From assembly GCF_040359615.1 (NCBI RefSeq), contig NZ_CP132943.1, forward strand, positions 1-16,663: DNA of 16,663 bases, given 5' to 3'. Made by a program: the position numbers and the translations under genes. This DNA is from Tunturibacter psychrotolerans (GTDB taxonomy: Bacteria > Acidobacteriota > Terriglobia > Terriglobales > Acidobacteriaceae). A model generated the notes under the pieces. It made no database searches. It was not told the DNA's origin and saw nothing but the letters and a program-made list of their open reading frames with translations. Shown here one piece after another: positions 12,952 to 16,663 of this stretch. Within the stretch, counting starts at the first letter, position 1. Each line of letters starts with the position of its first letter.

Positions 12952-13916
12952 GCGTTGAACTAATCCCTTCTCCTGCTACCGCTTCGACTTTGGGTCGCCT
13001 ACCGGTGCTCTTCCAGTCCATGCCCAAAGGCGGCCGGCGCTTCTGGGAATTCTTTACTGTCAACATCCGCAACCCGAACACCCGGCGCGCCTACTTCAAA
13101 GCGGTCCTAGGCTTCGCCGCCTGGTGTGAGGATAAAGGTTTGGGGGATCTGGCCGGGGTGACGCCGATGCATGTCGCTGTGTATGTCGAGCAGCTCGGCC
13201 GCACGCACTCGAAGCCGACCGTCAAACAGCACCTCGCCGCGATCCGCATGCTCTTCGACTGGCTGGTGACGGGACACATCATGGAGAGCAATCCGGCCCA
13301 TGCCGTCCGGGGACCGAAGCACAGCGTTCGCAAGGGCAAAACTTCCGTCCTCTCGGCCGAGGAGATGCATGAGCTGCTGGCCGCCATCGACACGACTTCC
13401 CTGCTCGGGCTTCGCGACCGCGCTCTGATCGCCCTGATGGGCTACACCTTCGCCCGCGTCGGCGCCGCCACCGGAATGAAGGTCGAAGACTTTTATGTCC
13501 AGAAACGCCGCGGCTGGGTACGGCTGCATGAGAAGGGCGGCAAGGTAACCGAGCTTCCCTGTCATCACAACCTGGACCAGTATTTAGAGGAGTGGATTGC
13601 GGCCTCCGGGCTCGGCAGCGAACCCGAGGCTCCGCTCTTCCCTACCCTGCGCCATGGCCGGCTGACCGATCGCACACCCCTGCCCCAGGCCAATGTGCAC
13701 ATGATGATCCAGCGGCGGGCACGCTCTGCGGGGCTGCGCACCAGGATCAGCGCTCACAGCTTCCGCGCCACCGGCATCACCACCTACCTGCAGAACGGCG
13801 GCAAGCTGGAGATCGCCCAGCAGATGGCCGGCCATGAATCGGCACGGACCACCGGACTCTACGACCGGCGCAACGATCAGATCGCCCTCGATGAGGTGGA
13901 GCGGATTGCCTTCTGA
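12948..13916 (+). CDS. Tyrosine recombinase/integrase (XerC/D-like)
   Basis: A 322-residue site-specific recombinase. The N-terminal SAM-like arm-binding domain spans about 32-115 (NPNTRRAYFKAV), and the catalytic domain follows from about 133. Catalytic residues are all present: R170 (YTFARVGA), K196/K199 region, H270-x2-R273 (SAHSFRATG), H296 (MAGHESARTT) and nucleophile Y305. On plasmids such enzymes usually resolve dimers or act on integration modules. The GTG start overlaps the stop of the upstream gene; a later ATG at 13020 would cut into the N-terminal domain. Candidate sites in this window are the 30-bp palindromes (5492-5698) or the tRNA-like sequence, but neither is adjacent. Composition is more GC-rich than its upstream neighbour. 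Confidence 0.9.
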   Translation: MSVELIPSPATASTLGRLPVLFQSMPKGGRRFWEFFTVNIRNPNTRRAYFKAVLGFAAWCEDKGLGDLAGVTPMHVAVYVEQLGRTHSKPTVKQHLAAIRMLFDWLVTGHIMESNPAHAVRGPKHSVRKGKTSVLSAEEMHELLAAIDTTSLLGLRDRALIALMGYTFARVGAATGMKVEDFYVQKRRGWVRLHEKGGKVTELPCHHNLDQYLEEWIAASGLGSEPEAPLFPTLRHGRLTDRTPLPQANVHMMIQRRARSAGLRTRISAHSFRATGITTYLQNGGKLEIAQQMAGHESARTTGLYDRRNDQIALDEVERIAF

Positions 13917-14079
13917 TTACGCTGTATTAAGTAGTTGGTTGATGATCCAATATGTTCGGTGATAGGTGAGCAGTAAAGTGCCCCCCCCTTGTTCCCTATG
14001 GGGCGCAAAACAGACTACGCGCTCATCTTTGGTATATCGGATTCAGGGCAAGCACAAAGCGCTTAGCACCTAATAGTGG

Positions 14080-14868
14080 ATGCATACACATATATTCGTT
14101 AAACCCTCCTCAGACTCTGATTGTGTTCAACCGGACAGCGAAACTGTTGACCGTAATAACTTCGTCATTCCGCAGAACTTCGCTGAGTTTTATGAGCGAT
14201 ACCCACACCACGTTCGCAATTTCGTCCGTCGTCATCTCTTCAATTGCTCATTAGAAGAGAAGCAAGATCGGGAAAGTGAACTGCTGGTTTTTTTGCTCAC
14301 CCTTCCAGAGATATCGAAATATCGTAATTCCGGGGTGAACGGCAATCCCAATGGATGTACCGACCGCATCATGACGTTCGACCCAGTGCGTAGCTATGGA
14401 TCTTCCGCAGCTCGTTTCTTCTCCTATGTAAATTTGATTTTGCTCAACAAGTTCATCTCGCTGGAGAAAAAAACATTACGAAATCCAGCGAGTCGCAAAA
14501 ATAATTACCGGATTCTGGGAAACGATGAGGGTTCTCTCGAATCGGCATCGATAACCGAGGACAATTTAGTTCGACTCTCTTGCCGGACGCGTTATCTTAC
14601 TGAGCTCGAATGCGACAAGGTAGCAGACCGCGTGCATTTGTCCTGTTTTCTGAATTTCATTCAGAAGCACAACCCGGAACTAATTACTGTTCTGAAAGCG
14701 ATGTTCAGGTCCCCGACGTTTCGAGAGGCCCAACAAGAACTAAAGATGGATGAGCGACTCTTTCACCGCGGCCGCCACCGGCTAAACAATCTTTACAGGT
14801 GTTTCACTACTGGAGAAGTGGTTCCCCGGCAACGCCGCGTCTATCGAGAACGAGAATGCAGGCTTTAA
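14080..14868 (+). CDS. Sigma-70-like (ECF-type) protein, divergent
   Basis: A 262-residue protein with a two-part plan like a sigma factor. An N-terminal region (FAEFYERYPHHVRNFVRRHLF, then about residues 100-128 with FDP, SSAARFFSYVNLILLNKFISL) resembles region 2. A C-terminal helical region (LNFIQKHNPELITVLKAMFRSPTFREAQQEL split here at a turn; then RLFHRGRHRLNNLY) resembles region 4 with its helix-turn-helix. The match is structural in character and the region 2.3-2.4 aromatics are not clearly aligned, so it could be another HTH protein. The ATG has only a weak GTGGA upstream. It lies alone between the recombinase and the partition operon. If it is a sigma factor, it may drive plasmid genes lacking normal promoters. 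Confidence 0.45.
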   Translation: MHTHIFVKPSSDSDCVQPDSETVDRNNFVIPQNFAEFYERYPHHVRNFVRRHLFNCSLEEKQDRESELLVFLLTLPEISKYRNSGVNGNPNGCTDRIMTFDPVRSYGSSAARFFSYVNLILLNKFISLEKKTLRNPASRKNNYRILGNDEGSLESASITEDNLVRLSCRTRYLTELECDKVADRVHLSCFLNFIQKHNPELITVLKAMFRSPTFREAQQELKMDERLFHRGRHRLNNLYRCFTTGEVVPRQRRVYRERECRL

Positions 14869-14926
14869 GGGACTATTTCAGATCATTTTGTACCTTTTCT
14901 GATTTGCTATGCACTTAGGCGTGTGT

Positions 14927-14979
14927 CATGATGATATGCGTGCAAGCATTGCATGATGATAGACGTGCGATCATCATGC
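14927..14979. promoter_or_regulatory. Operator-like repeats upstream of the partition-replication operon
   Basis: CATGATGATA occurs at 14927 and 14952 (25 bp apart), each followed closely by a CGTGC. The second copy is part of a perfect inverted repeat GCATGATGAT (14951-14960), spacer AGACGTGCG, ATCATCATGC (14970-14979). The right arm ends just before the AGGAG ribosome site of the HTH gene, so binding here would block transcription or translation of the operon. The HTH protein it precedes is the likely ligand. Confidence 0.6.
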
Positions 14980-14995
14980 CAAAAGGAGACCCAAC

Positions 14996-15313
14996 ATGAC
15001 GCAAAGTGAACTTTTAATCGTGAAAATTCGTGAACTCTTCGAACGTCTCGCAGCGGAAATCGGCACCCTAACCAACACCCGAACTCCTGCGAATGACGCA
15101 GCTGCCCGCAGCAAACCCTACCGCGAGCTTCCCGGAGGTCCCCTCAACGAGCACGGAATTTCTGAGATGTATCGCCTTTTCGCGGCCGGACTGACGAGCG
15201 AAGAAATCGGACTCGCAATGGGGGTCAGCCTCTCGGGCGTGACGAAGCGGCGAACTCTGTGGCGGCGAAGCGGAGGTAAACCGGTAGCTGGGAGGGTAGG
15301 TCAACCCGCATGA
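14996..15313 (+). CDS. Small helix-turn-helix protein, probable operon regulator
   Basis: A 105-residue protein. An N-terminal helix (ELLIVKIRELFERLAAEIG, a possible dimer coil) and a disordered Ala/Arg/Pro linker precede a clear helix-turn-helix at about residues 59-90 (MYRLFAAGLTSEEIGLAMGV, SLSGVTKRR, LWRR). AGGAG at 14984-14988 is seven bases before the ATG. It is the first gene of the partition-replication operon and the inverted repeats upstream fit autoregulation. Its TGA overlaps the ATG of a 37-codon ORF (ATGA). The DNA-binding fold is seen in the sequence pattern; the operator link is inferred. Confidence 0.65.
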   Translation: MTQSELLIVKIRELFERLAAEIGTLTNTRTPANDAAARSKPYRELPGGPLNEHGISEMYRLFAAGLTSEEIGLAMGVSLSGVTKRRTLWRRSGGKPVAGRVGQPA

Positions 15314-15423
15314 AACCCATCAAGGACGCCGTCCAGGAGTTGAACATGTTCATGGAGGGCGAACGTATTTCCTGGACGAGGAGGTCGAAGCCCTTCGGGG
15401 AGCGCCGCGGGCCTGTTTACTGA
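15310..15423 (+). CDS. Translationally coupled small ORF (37 aa)
   Basis: Starts with an ATG that shares bases with the stop of the HTH gene (ATGA) and ends at TGA 15421-15423. The product begins MKPIKDAVQELNMFMEGER and continues into a basic C-terminus (TRRSKPFGERRGP), so a short acidic helix and a basic tail. No family is recognised. The overlap and sense-strand position in the operon make real translation plausible; conservation data would decide. Confidence 0.4.
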   Translation: MKPIKDAVQELNMFMEGERISWTRRSKPFGERRGPVY

Positions 15424-15437
15424 ATGAGTTACAGCGG

Positions 15438-15457
15438 AGTGATATCACTTGAATATC
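15438..15457. promoter_or_regulatory. Candidate partition operator/parS box upstream of parA
   Basis: A 12-bp palindrome AGTGATATCACT (15438-15449) forms part of the 17-bp motif GATATCACTTNNNTATC (15441-15457). The same motif recurs at 16150-16166, just before the RHH gene. Two matched boxes bracketing parA suggest binding by the RHH centromere-binding protein. Confidence 0.5.
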
Positions 15458-15511
15458 GGAACGCATTTAGTGCAGCATCGTTAAGCAACCATTTAGAAAG
15501 CAGACCGATAC

Positions 15512-16150
15512 ATGATCCTTGCAGTTGGAAATGTAAAAGGCGGAGTGGGAAAGACCACTCTCGCCGTCAATCTTGCAATTGCATTGTCCCGGCAAGGGCG
15601 AGACGTGCTCCTGATCGACGGCGACGAGCAAGGGACCGCCATGGCTTTCACTGAACTTCGCAGTGCCCAGAGGGATGGCAAACCTGGCTATACGGCGGTG
15701 GCTCTTCACGGCAAGGCAATCCGCGACCAAACCCGCCAACTAGCACCCAAGTATGCCGACATCGTGATCGATGTGGGTGGGCGGGATACAGGCAGCCTTC
15801 GCGCAGCTCTCACCGTTGCCGAGACCGTCATTATTCCAGTGCAACCCCGCAGCTTTGATGTCTGGGGCGTCGATCAGACCGCTGAACTGGTAAGGGACGC
15901 GCGGCAGATCAATGAACATCTTCGTGCGTTGGCAGTCCTGAACAATGCCGACAGCCAGGGAAAAGATAATGAGGCCGCAGCCGAGGCCCTGCGCGGTATA
16001 GACGGAATTGAGCTCGCCCCGCATGTCATCATTCGCCGGAAAGCTTTTCCGAACGCGGCGGCATCCGGTCTCTCCGTCCTCGAATACGACGATCCGAAAG
16101 CCAGCGATGAATTGACCCAGCTTATCGACGTGCTCATGGTTTTCGCGTAG
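15512..16150 (+). CDS. parA: ParA-type partition ATPase (type Ib)
   Basis: A 212-residue Walker-type ATPase. It has the deviant Walker A K9-G-G-V-G-K14-T-T16 with the ParA signature lysine at its start, A' motif L-L-I-D36-G-D, and Walker B region [10 protein letters not shown] (about 93-102). It lacks the N-terminal DNA-binding domain of type Ia ParA, so it is the short type Ib form that pairs with a small ribbon-helix-helix partner, which is encoded directly downstream. It would segregate plasmid copies by a nucleoid-bound ATP gradient. The candidate box at 15438-15457 precedes it. The ATG has only a weak AGAAAG site upstream. Confidence 0.92.
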   Translation: MILAVGNVKGGVGKTTLAVNLAIALSRQGRDVLLIDGDEQGTAMAFTELRSAQRDGKPGYTAVALHGKAIRDQTRQLAPKYADIVIDVGGRDTGSLRAALTVAETVIIPVQPRSFDVWGVDQTAELVRDARQINEHLRALAVLNNADSQGKDNEAAAEALRGIDGIELAPHVIIRRKAFPNAAASGLSVLEYDDPKASDELTQLIDVLMVFA

Positions 16151-16166
16151 ATATCACTTAGCTATC
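16150..16166. promoter_or_regulatory. Second copy of the 17-bp partition box
   Basis: GATATCACTTAGCTATC matches the motif at 15441-15457 (GATATCACTT-N3-TATC) exactly outside the three variable bases. It begins with the last base of the parA stop codon and ends 13 bases before the RHH start. Confidence 0.55.
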
Positions 16167-16179
16167 ATGGAGATGTACA

Positions 16180-16431
16180 TTGACTATCGCACTGAATCCC
16201 AAACGCAATACATTAGCCATCAAAGATTCCAAGGCTGAAGACTTTATTTCCGGGGCAGGTAAGACGGACACCGGGGATGAAATCAGAGACGATAACGGAC
16301 GCAAGCCGGTCATGGTCCGCATCCCGGCCGATCTTTTAAAGCGGATTGACCAAGCGGCAAGGAAGAAAGCGATCAGTCGCAGCTCCTTCATCGTCTCCAG
16401 CATGGCCGATCTGGTGAACGGGGAACGATGA
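16180..16431 (+). CDS. Ribbon-helix-helix partition partner (ParG-like)
   Basis: An 83-residue protein with a flexible N-terminus of about 45 residues and a C-terminal RHH domain: KPVMVRIPADLLKRIDQAA (strand and first helix), then KKAISRSSFIVSSMADLV (second helix). This plan, and the place right after a type Ib parA, fits ParG-like centromere-binding repressors. The start is TTG, preceded by GGAG at seven-base spacing, since no in-frame ATG exists after the upstream stop. An ATG of a leader ORF overlaps its stop (ATGA). Confidence 0.75.
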   Translation: MTIALNPKRNTLAIKDSKAEDFISGAGKTDTGDEIRDDNGRKPVMVRIPADLLKRIDQAARKKAISRSSFIVSSMADLVNGER

Positions 16432-16505
16432 ACGGAACCAAGCCCCCACAGGCTCATCCCACTACGGCAGCAAGCAACGAAGTGTTGACGGTTGTAAATG
16501 GCTGA
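16428..16505 (+). CDS. Leader ORF (25 aa) overlapping both RHH gene and repA start
   Basis: An ATG at 16428 shares bases with the RHH stop codon, and the frame ends at TGA 16503-16505, inside repA, eight bases past the start of repA. The peptide is low in structure (MNGTKPPQAHPTTAASNEVL). repA has no Shine-Dalgarno sequence, so ribosomes may reach it by translating this ORF, as with the tap and repY leader peptides of IncFII and IncB plasmids. This is an inference from geometry. Confidence 0.45.
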   Translation: MNGTKPPQAHPTTAASNEVLTVVNG

Positions 16506-16663
16506 CACCCATCTCAATAAGCTGCTTGATGCAGCCGTGGAGATCCGACAGAACCCTGACGCTGTTGAGCGAGCGTATATGGCGCGTCAGCTCGTACAGT
16601 GCACCTTGCCGCACAGCGACCCAGGCAATGTCCCCCTCTGGAAGCGGACCAATGGCAACCTGA
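16498..16663 (+). CDS. repA: RepA-type plasmid replication initiator, 5' portion (continues at base 1)
   Basis: N-terminal 55 codons of the split initiator, MADTHLNKLLDAAVEIRQN, then AYMARQLVQCTLPHSDPGN, VPLWKRTNGNL. The segments AYMARQLVQ-x-TLPHSDPG and VPLW-x-R-x-NGNL are typical of RepA_C proteins just before the part that continues at base 1. The last base (16663) plus bases 1-2 make a threonine codon and the frame then reads on to the stop at 776. The ATG is fixed by an in-frame TAA immediately upstream. There is no Shine-Dalgarno sequence, so translation may depend on the overlapping leader ORF. Confidence 0.9.
   Translation, partial: MADTHLNKLLDAAVEIRQNPDAVERAYMARQLVQCTLPHSDPGNVPLWKRTNGNL

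Noticed and set aside
13980..14001. Run of eight cytosines and GCCCC/GGGGC pairing considered as a terminator
   Set aside because: The possible stem after the recombinase gene is short and is followed by AAAA, not T, on the coding strand.

Overview
The window reads as one complete circular plasmid of about 16.7 kb, cut open inside its replication gene. The reading frame that begins at 16498 runs off the right end and continues without a break in the frame entering at base 1. Joined, it gives a 313-residue RepA-type initiator. Host assignment from sequence alone is weak. Codon use, moderate GC and Shine-Dalgarno sites fit a Gram-negative-type bacterium. A lipoprotein signal peptide supports a diderm envelope. 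The relaxase and oriT belong to the RSF1010 (IncQ/MOBQ) lineage, which is broad-host-range, so they do not fix the host. Acidobacteriota or Proteobacteria are both possible.

Layout. (1) Replication and partition (14996-16663, then 1-900): a small HTH protein, a coupled 37-residue ORF, ParA, a ribbon-helix-helix (RHH) protein, a 25-codon leader ORF and repA. Three 17-bp iterons with DnaA-box-like sites follow repA. (2) Accessory block (1015-2435): a zinc-finger protein, a tRNA-Ser-like sequence, a metallophosphoesterase and a small protein. (3) Mobilization (2511-4455): a MobC/TraD-like protein and an RSF1010-type MobA relaxase diverge from a recognisable IncQ-like oriT. (4) Gene-poor stretch (4456-5721): a probable 3' remnant of a SOS-response-associated peptidase gene, a 57-residue zinc-ribbon protein, and three perfect 30-bp palindromes. 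(5) An AbiEi/AbiEii type IV toxin-antitoxin or phage-defence pair, arranged tail to tail instead of as the usual operon. (6) Four uncharacterised genes around a divergent promoter region (7591-9113). (7) An envelope-linked module (9381-12951): a four-helix membrane protein, a lipoprotein with a small helical partner, a proline-rich repeat membrane protein with an RHH regulator, and a coiled-coil membrane protein that overlaps the next gene. (8) A tyrosine recombinase and a sigma-like protein (12948-14868).

How it fits together. RepA with iterons, ParA with RHH, and the tyrosine recombinase (possible dimer resolution) would maintain the plasmid. MobA, the MobC-like protein and oriT make it mobilizable, but no mating-pair-formation genes are present, so it would need a helper. 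The AbiE pair may stabilise the plasmid or act against phage. The envelope module has no function I can name and, with the palindromes before abiEi, is the best candidate for something new. All calls rest on reading the sequence by eye; no homology or structure search was run.
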